A DNA stretch of 64,000 nucleotides from Pseudomonadota bacterium (GTDB lineage: Bacteria > Pseudomonadota > Gammaproteobacteria > Ga0077536): assembly GCA_016719885.1 (NCBI GenBank), contig JADJYF010000027.1, positions 84,802-148,801 on the forward strand, written 5' to 3'. The notes under the pieces are model-generated. The model searched no databases and was not told the origin of the DNA. It saw only the letters and a list, made by a program, of their open reading frames with translations. Both the position numbers and the translations under genes were made by a program. Positions 25,980 to 34,149 of the stretch are shown one piece after another (the first letter of the stretch is position 1; every line of letters begins with the position of its first letter).

Positions 25980-26396
25980 ATGCACCGTTCCCCGCTCGAC
26001 ACCACCCGTTTCATCTTCAATGCCTTCGCCCAAGGCGATATTCCGGCCTTGCTCGCCTGCCTCGCCGACGACGTCGAATGGGAATACGGGCCATGTTCGC
26101 AGGATGTGCCCTGGTACCAGAACCGCACGGGCATCGCCGGCGCGATGGAATTCTTCCACAGCCTGGCGGCGGTCGAATTCCACAAGTTCGAAACCACCGC
26201 GTTCCTGGCCGAAGGCAACACCGTGGTGGTGCTGCTCGACTCCGACTACAGCGTCCGGAGCAACGGCAATCGCGTGGTGTACGAAGACGCCGTGTTCGTG
26301 GTGCGATTCAACGATGAAGGCAAGATTCGTCGCTTCGCCCATCGCGTCGATCTGCACCAGGCGTGGCTGGCCTGGCATGGCGAGCAGCGCGCCTGA
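25980..26396 (+). CDS. SnoaL-like / nuclear transport factor 2 fold protein
   Basis: The 138-aa protein follows the SnoaL/ketosteroid-isomerase-like pattern: an N-terminal helix (TTRFIFNAFAQGDIPALLACL), DDVEWEY, a conical beta-sheet with AEGNTVVVLLDSDYSVRSNG, and the final FNDEGKIRRFAHRVDL. Such proteins are isomerases, cyclases or hydrolases on small hydrophobic substrates; the specific activity is not visible. It diverges from the cupin-MFS pair. Confidence 0.8.
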   Translation: MHRSPLDTTRFIFNAFAQGDIPALLACLADDVEWEYGPCSQDVPWYQNRTGIAGAMEFFHSLAAVEFHKFETTAFLAEGNTVVVLLDSDYSVRSNGNRVVYEDAVFVVRFNDEGKIRRFAHRVDLHQAWLAWHGEQRA

Positions 26397-26419
26397 CGCC
26401 GCGCAGCGACGCGACCTCA

Positions 26420-26845
26420 TCACTTCGTCACGTACCAGACCGCGAGACTCGATGCCGCGCCCGTCGACAGGCCGATGAAGAGTCCTTCGACAATGCCACG
26501 AATGCGCGCCTTGGAATTGGCGCGCGCCAGCATCCTGCTGAAGGACTCTTCCGGCACCTGCAACAGCGTTTCCGCCGTCACCTTGTCCTGCTCCAGTTGC
26601 TTGAGGGACTGGCGCAGGCTCTCGGCTTCCTGCTTGTTGTCGAAGGCCTCGCGCCGCAGTTCACCCACCGCTTCGGCGGCTGCCTCCAGTTCCTTGCGGA
26701 TCTGATCGAGCCGCGCAATCCGTTCATCGACCGTGGCCGGGTCCAGCGCCTGGGTCAGATCGAGTTCGTAACGCAGGAATGGCAGGCTGACCGAGACCTT
26801 GGAGTTTTTCTTGATGGCCGCGATGACGGACTGGAGCTGTGACAC
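26420..26845 (-). CDS. Coiled-coil protein with C-terminal membrane anchor
   Basis: The 141-aa protein is not recognised. It has a long heptad-type coiled coil (about residues 35-100, rich in Leu, Glu and Arg) and one C-terminal transmembrane helix (GLFIGLSTGAASSLAVWYV), so it is tail-anchored. The GTG at 26845 has GGGGAGG upstream; the longer open frame runs into the acyl-CoA ligase gene and is unlikely. It follows that ligase on the same strand. Confidence 0.6.
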   Translation of the reverse strand: MSQLQSVIAAIKKNSKVSVSLPFLRYELDLTQALDPATVDERIARLDQIRKELEAAAEAVGELRREAFDNKQEAESLRQSLKQLEQDKVTAETLLQVPEESFSRMLARANSKARIRGIVEGLFIGLSTGAASSLAVWYVTK

Positions 26846-26919
26846 GCTGGCCTCCCCTCGAATGATGTCGCAGTCAGGCGCGCCGCCGGCGACCGCCGGC
26901 GTGGCGCGCGCACCTCGCC

Positions 26920-28485
26920 TCAGCGCGCCAGCTGGCCGCGCGCGTACAGATCGCGCAGCACGCGATGTTGAATCTTGCCGGTGGCGGTGCGCGGCATCGC
27001 CGCGTCGCTGATGAAGCTCATGCTGCCCGGGCACTTGAAGCCGGCCAGGCGTTCGCGACACCAGCGTGCAAGCTCTTCTTCCGAGGCGCTCATGCCTTCA
27101 TGCAGCACCACCACCGCGTGCACGGCTTCGCCCCATTTCTCATGGGCCACGCCGATGGCTGCCACGTCGCGCACCGCGGGGTGCTGGCCGAGTGCGTTCT
27201 CGACTTCGGTGGGATACACGTTCTCGCCGCCGCTGATGATCATGTTGCTCTTGCGATCGACCAGCCAGATGTAGCCGTCGGCATCGCGTCGCGCCATGTC
27301 ACCGACCGAACACCATGCGCCATCGAAGGCCTCGGCGCTCTTCTCGTCATTCTTCCAGTAGCCATCGAACGCGTAGGCGGTGCGGGAATAGAGTTCGCCC
27401 ACCTCGCCGTCGGCGACTTCGCGGCGTGCCTCGTCGAGCAGGCGAATGGCGCCGCTGCCCGCCCATTCGCGTCCCACCGAGCCCAGCTTGGCGAGCTGTT
27501 CCTCGGGCCGCAGTATCGTCACCCAGCCGGCTTCGGTCGAGCCGTAGAGTTCGTAGAGCTTGCCGTTGGGGAAGAGCTCCATGATGCCGCGCTTGGTTTC
27601 CTGGCGCGCCGGCGCCGACGAGATCATGAGTTTGCCCACCGCGCTGAGATCGTGGCGACGTTTCACCGCCTCGGGCAGGGCCAGCAACATGATGTAGTGG
27701 GTGGGCACCAGGGAGGTGAAGGTCACGCGCTCTTCGGCGAGCGTGCGCAGCAGCGCCTCGGCGTCGAAGCTGCGCCGGTCCTCGATATGACAGGTGCCGC
27801 CGAGATGCGCGAAGGCGGTGCCGAAGTAGAGCGAATTGGCGTGACACAGGGGCATCACCAGCAGCGCGGTATCGTCGGCGCTGAAACCCATTTCCATGGC
27901 CGTCGCCCACGCGATGAGCGCATTCGCGCCGTGGCTGCGGATTGCGCCCTTGGGCCGGCCGGTGGTGCCCGAGGTATACATCAGCGCGGCCATGTCGTCG
28001 GCGTCGACGTTTTCGAGTCGCGGTTCGCGTTCGCCGCGTGCGACGAGATCCTCGTAACTCAACCAGCCCGTGGGCGGCGTCGCGCCCAGCGTGATATAGC
28101 TGCCCTGCTTGACCGGCACTTCATCGCGCAGGGCGTCGAGCGTCGCCGTGAACTCCTCGCCCGCGATCACCGCGCTCACCTCGGCATGCTGCAGGATGTA
28201 GGCGAGTTCGGCGCCGCTCAGGCGGAAGTTGAGCGGCACCACCACCAGTCCGGCGCGCGCCATGGCCGCGTAGATCTCCATCCACTCCAGGCGGTTGTAG
28301 GCCAGCACGCCCACCCGCTCGCCTTTCTCGAGGCCCAGTCCGCGCAGCGCCGATGCCAGTTGGTTGCTGCGAACATGCCACTGGCCGTAGTCGAGTCGGC
28401 GGCGCGAGTCACGCACCGCGAGCTTGCGCGGGCGCAGCCGCGCATGGGTGGCGACGGCATCGGCGAGAGTGAGCGTGCGGGTCAT
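26920..28485 (-). CDS. Acyl-CoA synthetase (AMP-dependent, fatty/aromatic acid ligase family)
   Basis: The 521-aa adenylate-forming enzyme has YTSGTTGRPKGAIRSH, YGSTEAGWVT, SVGDMARRDADGYIWLVDRK, the GGENVYPTEVENAL hinge region and catalytic Lys motif PRTATGKIQHRVLRD. It activates a carboxylic acid to its CoA thioester; length and motifs fit medium/long-chain or substituted acids, but chain length is not predictable. It is one of several acyl-CoA handling genes here and fits the catabolic theme. Confidence 0.92.
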   Translation of the reverse strand: MTRTLTLADAVATHARLRPRKLAVRDSRRRLDYGQWHVRSNQLASALRGLGLEKGERVGVLAYNRLEWMEIYAAMARAGLVVVPLNFRLSGAELAYILQHAEVSAVIAGEEFTATLDALRDEVPVKQGSYITLGATPPTGWLSYEDLVARGEREPRLENVDADDMAALMYTSGTTGRPKGAIRSHGANALIAWATAMEMGFSADDTALLVMPLCHANSLYFGTAFAHLGGTCHIEDRRSFDAEALLRTLAEERVTFTSLVPTHYIMLLALPEAVKRRHDLSAVGKLMISSAPARQETKRGIMELFPNGKLYELYGSTEAGWVTILRPEEQLAKLGSVGREWAGSGAIRLLDEARREVADGEVGELYSRTAYAFDGYWKNDEKSAEAFDGAWCSVGDMARRDADGYIWLVDRKSNMIISGGENVYPTEVENALGQHPAVRDVAAIGVAHEKWGEAVHAVVVLHEGMSASEEELARWCRERLAGFKCPGSMSFISDAAMPRTATGKIQHRVLRDLYARGQLAR

Positions 28486-28687
28486 CGTGGATTACGCGTC
28501 TTGCGGGCGACTTGCCTGCGCTGGATTCTGAATTCAGACTTCCGATACGGTCAATGCCGCCAGCGGGTGGGCCGCACGCGGCGTGTCCGCCGGGGAGACG
28601 GGCAGTGACGTGGTCTCGTGGGTGTGACGCCGCCGGCGTCGATATCGATATGGTCTCCCAGGCTTCGACCCATCGAGGAGTACCAGC

Positions 28688-29375
28688 ATGACCACTTCGA
28701 CCGCGCGCCGCATCAGCATCGGCAACCGCAACGACAACCCCGCCGAATGGACCGATTTTGCCTGGGACGATCCACTCCATGGCGCCCAGACCAAGGACGT
28801 GGTGGCGGTCATTCGCCAGCAAGGCAGCTCGGGCAGTCTCATGGCCGGCCTGTGGCGCACCGGCTACGAGGTAGCCGGCTGCGAGAAAGACGGCTCGTGC
28901 CGCGTGCAGTATTCCGCGCCGCTCGGCGACGAAACCATGGTGCTGGCCGCGTACGCATCACCGAAACCGCCACCGGCAAGCAGCATCATGTCGGCGCCGG
29001 CAGCATCCTCAGCCATCCCAAGGGCGTGGACCTGCTAGGGAACAGGGCCGTTCCGAAGATGGGGATTCGGGGGGGGGGGGGCAGCGCGACCGCAGCATCA
29101 CCTGTTTCGCCAACACACCGCGCCCCCGGCACCGGGCGCGGGCGCGCGCGGACGGTTCAGCGACCACGCGCTACACGGCGCCGCTCGGCGACGAAACCAT
29201 CCTGCTGCTGGAAGGCGAAGTCGATGTCGTCAACGAGGAGAGCGGCGAGGAATATCACCTGCGCGCCGGCGACGTCATCGGCCTGCCCAGCGGCGTGCCG
29301 GTGCGCTGGACTTCGCGCGCGCCTTTCGTCAAGTAATTCTCGGTGATCACCAAGGCCAGCCTGCCCGGCAAGTAA
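28688..29375 (+). pseudogene. Bicupin protein, frameshifted and interrupted
   Basis: The first frame encodes an N-terminal cupin half (ends around PLGDETMVLA), then coding continues one frame over as GRVRITETATGKQHHVGAGS, then meets a run of 13 G (29069-29081). After that a second cupin half appears (APLGDETILLLEGEVDVVNE, YHLRAGDVIGLPSGVPVRW), ending at a TAA (29334-29336) followed by FSVITKASLPGK and another TAA. The duplicate PLGDET-I/M-VLL pattern suggests two tandem DUF861-type cupin domains. Frameshift plus long homopolymer looks more like a sequencing or assembly error than decay, but real inactivation is possible. Confidence 0.6.
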
Positions 29376-29460
29376 CCGCGTGTCGGCTGCGAGCGTGGGT
29401 ACGCCGCAGTGGAGCGCGCGGTCGAGCTGGATGCGCTGCTCGGCGCGAACGGCGAGTGAT

Positions 29461-29499
29461 CTCTGAAGCGGGCGACGCAGCCCGTCGCCCGCTTCAGAG
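29461..29499. terminator. Bidirectional 17-bp hairpin
   Basis: Seventeen perfectly paired bases (arms CTCTGAAGCGGGCGACG and its complement) enclose a CAGCC loop between the convergent cupin and selenoprotein-candidate genes. No long T tract follows on either strand. Confidence 0.6.
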
Positions 29500-29507
29500 G
29501 ACGGCGG

Positions 29508-30071
29508 CTACCGCTTGTTGCTGAAATCCACCGTGCAGGCTTCGCCGACGCTTTCCAGGCCCACCGCATACACCAGGCGTCCGTAGCCGGTGAATATCGC
29601 CATGCGCCAGCCCAGCGCCATGATCTGTCGGTCGGTGTAGTACTGCCGAAGTTCATCGAACAGTTCCTGGCTCACCGAGAAGTGGTTGCCAGCAATGACG
29701 TCCGCGAACTTGAGCGCGGCCTTCTCGGCCGGTGTGAACATGTCGCTGTCCATGAAGTTCGGCAGCGCGCGGATGTGATCTTCCGTCAAGCCCTGATCCC
29801 TCGCCGAGGCATACAGTGCTTTCATTCACAGACTACATTGATTGTGCAGCGCGACCTTGTGACGCACGAGCTCGGTCAGGCGAATGCTGACGCCGTCGTT
29901 GTCCGCCATGATGAACTCGTAGTACCACTTGACGAAATTCCGGTACAGGTCCGGCGTGTGCGCGAAGTACTGGATCCATTCGGATCCGCCGAGCGCCGCA
30001 TCGCTCTCGGCCATGGCCTTTTGCAGGTCCGGGTGGACCTGGTCATAAGGCAGTTTGGGCATGCGTATCAT
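29508..30071 (-). CDS. Carboxymuconolactone decarboxylase/AhpD-like protein, candidate selenoprotein (CxxU)
   Basis: Read through the single in-frame TGA (29826-29828), this is a full-length 187-aa member of the CMD/AhpD fold: WYYEFIMADNDGVSIRLTEL, VRHKVALHNQCSL-TGA-MKALYASARDQGLTE, FTPAEKAALKFADVIAGNHF and MALGWRMAIFTGYGRLVYAV. In this family the helix after ELVRxxVA carries a redox CxxC. Here Cys79 is followed by Ser, Leu and the TGA at codon 82, so TGA replaces the second Cys (CxxU). Downstream of TGA, 10-33 nt away, lies a 24-nt hairpin (see separate entry). GGAGGT precedes the ATG at 30071. The alternative is a nonsense substitution or base error; the first part alone (81 aa) would lack the fold. 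Confidence 0.75.
29793..29816 (-). promoter_or_regulatory. Candidate bacterial SECIS hairpin
   Basis: In the mRNA the lower stem CUG/CAG is followed by an unpaired U, an AU/AU stack, a G-G mismatch, the upper stem CCUC/GAGG and an apical loop GGC. The loop begins 20 nt after the UGA, and its first base is G. As I recall, published bacterial SECIS rules ask for a loop about 16-37 nt from UGA with a G in the first two loop positions; E. coli fdhF also has a bulged U below the apical loop. All are met here. Coding constraint on the same bases means a computed fold is needed. Confidence 0.6.
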
Positions 30072-30196
30072 GCCGGTCACCTCCGTTCTTGAATTGGAAC
30101 CACGCAGGGCGCGCGCCCTGTCGAAGGAAGTATCGGGCACGGCCGACGCTGACGTCCAACCCACGAAAAGGGAGGCCGGCGCGCGGTGCGCGCGGC

Positions 30197-30709
30197 TTAA
30201 GTCGACGCCAGCAGGGAAGCCAAGGACGGCAGTTCGGCGCGCTCCGGATCGAGACCATTGCCCGCGAAGCTGACGCGCTCCAGGCGGCCGTCGCCGAGTG
30301 CATGTTCGACGATGAGGTCGTGCGCGCGCTGACGCGCCGTGTCTTCGCCGTCCACCGCGAGCGCATCCATGAAGCCATCGATGGCGGCGGCGATATGCGC
30401 GCGACGCAGGCCGGGCGTGGCCGCATCGCCGGCATCCGCGCATTCGTTCAATGCGCTCGCCGCCGCCTGCGTGCACGGGCCGCCCGTCGCGTGGGCGGCG
30501 AGGGCGAGCGCCAGCGCCGCCGTGCCGCGCGCGAGCGCTGCGTCGATGCGCGGCGCATCATCGAGTTGTCGCGCCAGCAGCTCCAGGTGCGCCGCCACCA
30601 GCTGCGCCTGTTCACGCGCCAGCGCATTGTCGGGCGCGATGGCCGGCAGGATCACTTCGTTGACGGCGCGGCGCAGGGTCGCCAGCCGCAGGCCGATGCT
30701 CGGCATCAT
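30197..30709 (-). CDS. Hypothetical helical protein paired with a phosphotransferase
   Basis: The 170-aa protein is not recognised. It is alpha-helical and Ala/Leu-rich (LRLATLRRAVNEVILPAIAPDNALAREQAQLVAAHLELLAR in pieces), soluble, with no signal peptide. It starts 2 bp after the stop of the phosphotransferase gene, so the two are translationally coupled and probably functionally linked. The ATG at 30709 is one of two adjacent ATG codons. Confidence 0.6.
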   Translation of the reverse strand: MMPSIGLRLATLRRAVNEVILPAIAPDNALAREQAQLVAAHLELLARQLDDAPRIDAALARGTAALALALAAHATGGPCTQAAASALNECADAGDAATPGLRRAHIAAAIDGFMDALAVDGEDTARQRAHDLIVEHALGDGRLERVSFAGNGLDPERAELPSLASLLAST

Positions 30710-30711
30710 GG

Positions 30712-31881
30712 TCAGTATCTCCCGCGCAGTTTGCTGGCGATGTCGGCCAGGATCAGGTGACCGACCGGCGCGAGCCAGCTCAACAGCGCATCCTGGTGAT
30801 TGTTGCCGGCGGCGGCCACCGTGAGGCAGGTGGCGAAAGTGTGCACCACGGATTTCCACGCGTTCAGCACTTCGTAGTAGTGCAAGGTGTCAGGGTCGAT
30901 GGTGCGCCCCGACAGCGTTTCGTAGCGATGCAGAAATTCCTCGCGGGTAAACAGGCCGCAGCACAGGAAACGCTTGTCCGCATCGACCAGTCCGAACAGC
31001 TTCTGCGTCACGTAGCCGACGTCTTCATGGAAATCGCCGATATGCGCGAGCTCCCAATCGAGCACCGCGGTCATCGCCAGGCTTTGTTCGTCGAACAGGA
31101 AATTGCCCATGCGGTAGTCGCCGTGCACGAACACCGGCGCCGCGCAGACGGGCGCGTGGCTCCGCAACCAGCGTCGCACCAGGCTCGCAAGCGGAATCTG
31201 TTCCAAGGCATCCTGCAGCCAGATGCGCTCATACCACTCAACCTGCCACAGCGCGGCCTCGCGACTGCCGGCGCGCGGCGCGCTGAAGCTTGGCAGATGC
31301 GCGTGTTGCCAGTCGAAGGCGTGGATGGCGACCAGGTTGTCGAGAAACCGTGGCGCGATGTGCGCGGCCGCCGCGCCGTAATCGGTGCCTATGCCACTGA
31401 CGCCGCCGTCGGTCTGCGTGCTCGGACGCGTCACGCCCGGCACGAAACTGGTGATGAGCCCCGACTGGCCGAGAAACTCGCCCTCCTGGTCGACGAAGCG
31501 CACCGCCGGCACCGGCACCGTGCCGCGCAGCGCCGCGATGGCTTCGGCTTCACGCTGGCGGCTGGTCTCGATGATGCTTTCCAAAGGGTCGAGGCGCAGC
31601 ACCAGGCGTTCGGGCGTGGCGTTGGCGTCGTGCCGCAGGGTGAAGGAAAACATTTCCTTCGAGGCGCCGCCCGCGAGGCGCTGCACGTCGTCGACATGCA
31701 CCGCGTGACCGCTACGCGCGCCGCACAGCCGTTCGAGCTTGTCGCGCACGTCCTGTTCGCGCAATGCGCGGTAAGGCCCCTGGGCACGCTTGCGGAGCGT
31801 GCGCGCGAGGACGGCCGCGATGGCGGGTTCGAGCTGCGCGCCGGGCGCGTGCGCGGGAGGGCAGGGGTGGGGCGCCGTCAT
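30712..31881 (-). CDS. Phosphotransferase family protein (aminoglycoside phosphotransferase/choline kinase fold)
   Basis: The roughly 389-aa kinase-fold protein has the catalytic loop VHGDYRMGNFLFD (H-G-D-x4-N) and the metal-binding AVLDWELAHIGDFHEDVGY. This subfamily, related to the kinase domain of ACAD10/ACAD11, usually sits among acyl-CoA dehydrogenase and ligase genes and may phosphorylate hydroxyacyl-CoA intermediates. The start is uncertain: the ATG at 31881 lacks a strong ribosome site and a GTG two codons upstream is possible. Confidence 0.82.
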   Translation of the reverse strand: MTAPHPCPPAHAPGAQLEPAIAAVLARTLRKRAQGPYRALREQDVRDKLERLCGARSGHAVHVDDVQRLAGGASKEMFSFTLRHDANATPERLVLRLDPLESIIETSRQREAEAIAALRGTVPVPAVRFVDQEGEFLGQSGLITSFVPGVTRPSTQTDGGVSGIGTDYGAAAAHIAPRFLDNLVAIHAFDWQHAHLPSFSAPRAGSREAALWQVEWYERIWLQDALEQIPLASLVRRWLRSHAPVCAAPVFVHGDYRMGNFLFDEQSLAMTAVLDWELAHIGDFHEDVGYVTQKLFGLVDADKRFLCCGLFTREEFLHRYETLSGRTIDPDTLHYYEVLNAWKSVVHTFATCLTVAAAGNNHQDALLSWLAPVGHLILADIASKLRGRY

Positions 31882-32129
31882 GGGCACGCGCCCGCGTCGT
31901 TCCTCGCGTGAGTATCGCCAGTCAGCATCGTGTCCGTCCCCTGCAAGCGTGGCGGCAATATGACGGGCGCCGGTGGGCGGCGCAAGGCATGCGCCTTGCG
32001 GTCGGCATGCCTGGCGCTGTCGGTATGAAGACCGAATGATGAATACCGGCCCGTCGCGGCATCTGCTATAGATGGCGCCGGGCACGAGACCATGCCTGTG
32101 CATGGCCGCCCGATGCATGAGGGGAGACC

Positions 32130-33998
32130 ATGACGACACCTGTTCGCAGAATGAGTGCGGCGCCGGCCACGGTCGCGACGCTGCTATGGAGCGCGATGGC
32201 GCTGGCCGCCGGCCCGGCCGACACCGACTGGCCGAGTTACAACAACACCGTCGATGGCCAGCGCTTCTCGATGCTGGAGCAGATCAACACCGCCAACGTC
32301 GCGAGCCTCAGCGAGGTGTGCCGACTCAAGGTCGATGATTCCGGCACCTTCCAGCCAGGCATCCTCGCCATCGACGGTACGCTCTATCTCACCAATGCCC
32401 ATGACACCCTGGCGGTCGATGCCACCAATTGCGCGGTGCGCTGGCGGCACAGCTATCGCGCCGAACAGCAGGAAGTCTTCCAGGTCAATCGCGGCGTGGC
32501 CTATGCCGACGGCAAGCTGTTCCGCGGCACGCCCGACGCACGACTGCTGGCACTGGACGCGGCGACCGGCAAGCTCTTATGGAAACACCAGGCCGGCGAT
32601 CCCAAGCAGGGCGAGTTCTTCAGTTCAGTGCCCGCGGTGTGGCAAGGCACGCTCATCACCGGCACGGCCGGCAGCGACTGGGGCATACGCGGCCGCGTGA
32701 TGGGCTACGAGCAGGACAGCGGTCGCGAACTGTGGCGCTTCTACACCATCCCGCGCGGCAAGGAGACCGGCGCCGAGACCTGGACGCAACGCGATGCCGC
32801 GCGCTACGGCGGCGGCGGCAGTTGGAGCACCTATGCACTCGACATGTCGGCCGGCGAGATCTTCGTGCCGGTCGGCAACCCCGCGCCGGACTTCATGCCC
32901 GATCACCGGCCGGGCGCGAACCTCTTCACCAACAGCGTGGTGGTGCTCGATGCGCGCACCGGCGCCTTGAAGTGGTGGCACCAGATGGCGCCCAACGATG
33001 GCCTCGATCTCGATATCGGTTCGTCGCCGATGCTGTACTGGAACAGCAAGGGCGAACCGATGATGGCGGCGGGCAGCAAGGACGGCCACGTCTACGGCGT
33101 GAATCGCGAAACCCATCAACGGGTCTTCATGAGCGCCGTCACCACCATCGAGAAACCGACCCAGGCGCCCAACCAGGCTGGCGTGTACACCTGCCCTGGC
33201 GCGCTCGGCGGCGTGGAATGGAACGGGCCGGCCTACGATGCCAAGACCAAGCAGCTGGTGGTGGGCTCGGTCGATCGCTGTTCGATAGTGAAGTCGGGCG
33301 AGGTGAAGTTCGTGCCGGGACAGTTCCTGTTCGGCGGCAGCTATGAATTCGAGGGCGCCGGTACCGGCTGGATCCATGCACTCGATCCGGACAACGGCAA
33401 GGTGCGTTGGAAATACCACGCCGACGCACCGGTGGTGGCCGGCATGACGCCGACCGCCGGCGGCGTGACCTTGACCGGCGACATGTCCGGCAACCTGCTG
33501 GCGCTCGATTCCGCGAGCGGCGCGGTGCTGCTCAAGCACGCGACCGGCGGCGCGCTGGCCGGCGGTGTCATCACCTACGCCAAGGACGGACGCCAGTACG
33601 TCGCGATTGCGTCGGGCAATACCTCCTCGCGCCTGTCCTTCGGTGAGAACGGTCAGCCGACGCTCATCGTCTACGCCTTGCCCAAGGGCGGCGAACAGCC
33701 GCTGGCGGCCGCGCCCGCCGCTGCGGCCGGCGCCGAGCTCGATCCGAAATCCGTCAGTCGCGAGCATGCCGACGCGGGCAACGGCCGCGAGGTCTATGCC
33801 AAGAACTGCGCCGCCTGTCACGGCGCGCAGGGCGAGGGCGGCGTCGGGCCGAAGCTGCAGGGCTTGAAGGAGCGCCGCGACTTCACCGCGACCGTGACCT
33901 GGATAGTGCAGCCCTCGGTCAAGATGCCGAAGCTCTATCCGTCGGCCTTGAATGCGCAGCAGGTGGCCGACGTCGCGGCCTTCGCGCAGGGCCTGTAA
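32130..33998 (+). CDS. PQQ-dependent quinoprotein dehydrogenase with C-terminal cytochrome c
   Basis: The 622-aa periplasmic protein begins with a signal peptide (ends ALA, about residue 26) and GAGGGGAG before the ATG. An eight-bladed propeller follows, with repeats such as LLALDAATGKLLWKHQAGD, GYEQDSGRELWRFYTI, VVVLDARTGALKWWHQMAP and ALDPDNGKVRWKYHADAP, and the active-site-like APNDGLDLDIGSSPMLYW. A cytochrome c domain near the C-terminus has the haem site CAACH. It should oxidise an alcohol or aldehyde and pass electrons to haem. No adjacent Cys-Cys pair is present, unlike most PQQ alcohol dehydrogenases, so substrate class is open. Confidence 0.88.
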   Translation: MTTPVRRMSAAPATVATLLWSAMALAAGPADTDWPSYNNTVDGQRFSMLEQINTANVASLSEVCRLKVDDSGTFQPGILAIDGTLYLTNAHDTLAVDATNCAVRWRHSYRAEQQEVFQVNRGVAYADGKLFRGTPDARLLALDAATGKLLWKHQAGDPKQGEFFSSVPAVWQGTLITGTAGSDWGIRGRVMGYEQDSGRELWRFYTIPRGKETGAETWTQRDAARYGGGGSWSTYALDMSAGEIFVPVGNPAPDFMPDHRPGANLFTNSVVVLDARTGALKWWHQMAPNDGLDLDIGSSPMLYWNSKGEPMMAAGSKDGHVYGVNRETHQRVFMSAVTTIEKPTQAPNQAGVYTCPGALGGVEWNGPAYDAKTKQLVVGSVDRCSIVKSGEVKFVPGQFLFGGSYEFEGAGTGWIHALDPDNGKVRWKYHADAPVVAGMTPTAGGVTLTGDMSGNLLALDSASGAVLLKHATGGALAGGVITYAKDGRQYVAIASGNTSSRLSFGENGQPTLIVYALPKGGEQPLAAAPAAAAGAELDPKSVSREHADAGNGREVYAKNCAACHGAQGEGGVGPKLQGLKERRDFTATVTWIVQPSVKMPKLYPSALNAQQVADVAAFAQGL

Positions 33999-34017
33999 CG
34001 CGAAACTACCCCTGTAG

Positions 34018-34035
34018 GTGCGAATTCATTCGCAC
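34018..34035. repeat. REP-like extragenic palindrome
   Basis: A perfect palindrome GTGCGAAT-TC-ATTCGCAC follows CCTGTAG directly after the quinoprotein stop. The TGTAGGTGCGAATTCATTCG form resembles short extragenic repeats common in pseudomonads and relatives. I found no second copy in this window. Confidence 0.45.
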
Positions 34036-34064
34036 ACTGAAACCGCAAGTCAGGCGGGCGCCCG

Positions 34065-34140
34065 CCCCCCGGGGGGGGGGGGGCCCCCGGGGGGGGGTGG
34101 GGCCCGCCCTGGCCGCGGCCCGCGCCCGCCCCCGTCCCGC
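34065..34140. other. Extreme G/C homopolymer tract, probable sequence artefact
   Basis: Runs of C and G (one of about 13 G, one of about 9 G) alternate with almost no A or T across roughly 75 bp. This is unlike any neighbouring sequence and is best treated as unreliable consensus or a collapsed hairpin. Confidence 0.6.
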
Positions 34141-34149
34141 AAAGGAATC

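Noticed and set aside
29334..29375. Read-through or recoding at the TAA in the bicupin
   Set aside because: TAA is not a selenocysteine codon, the gene has other frameshifts, and a homopolymer artefact lies inside it.
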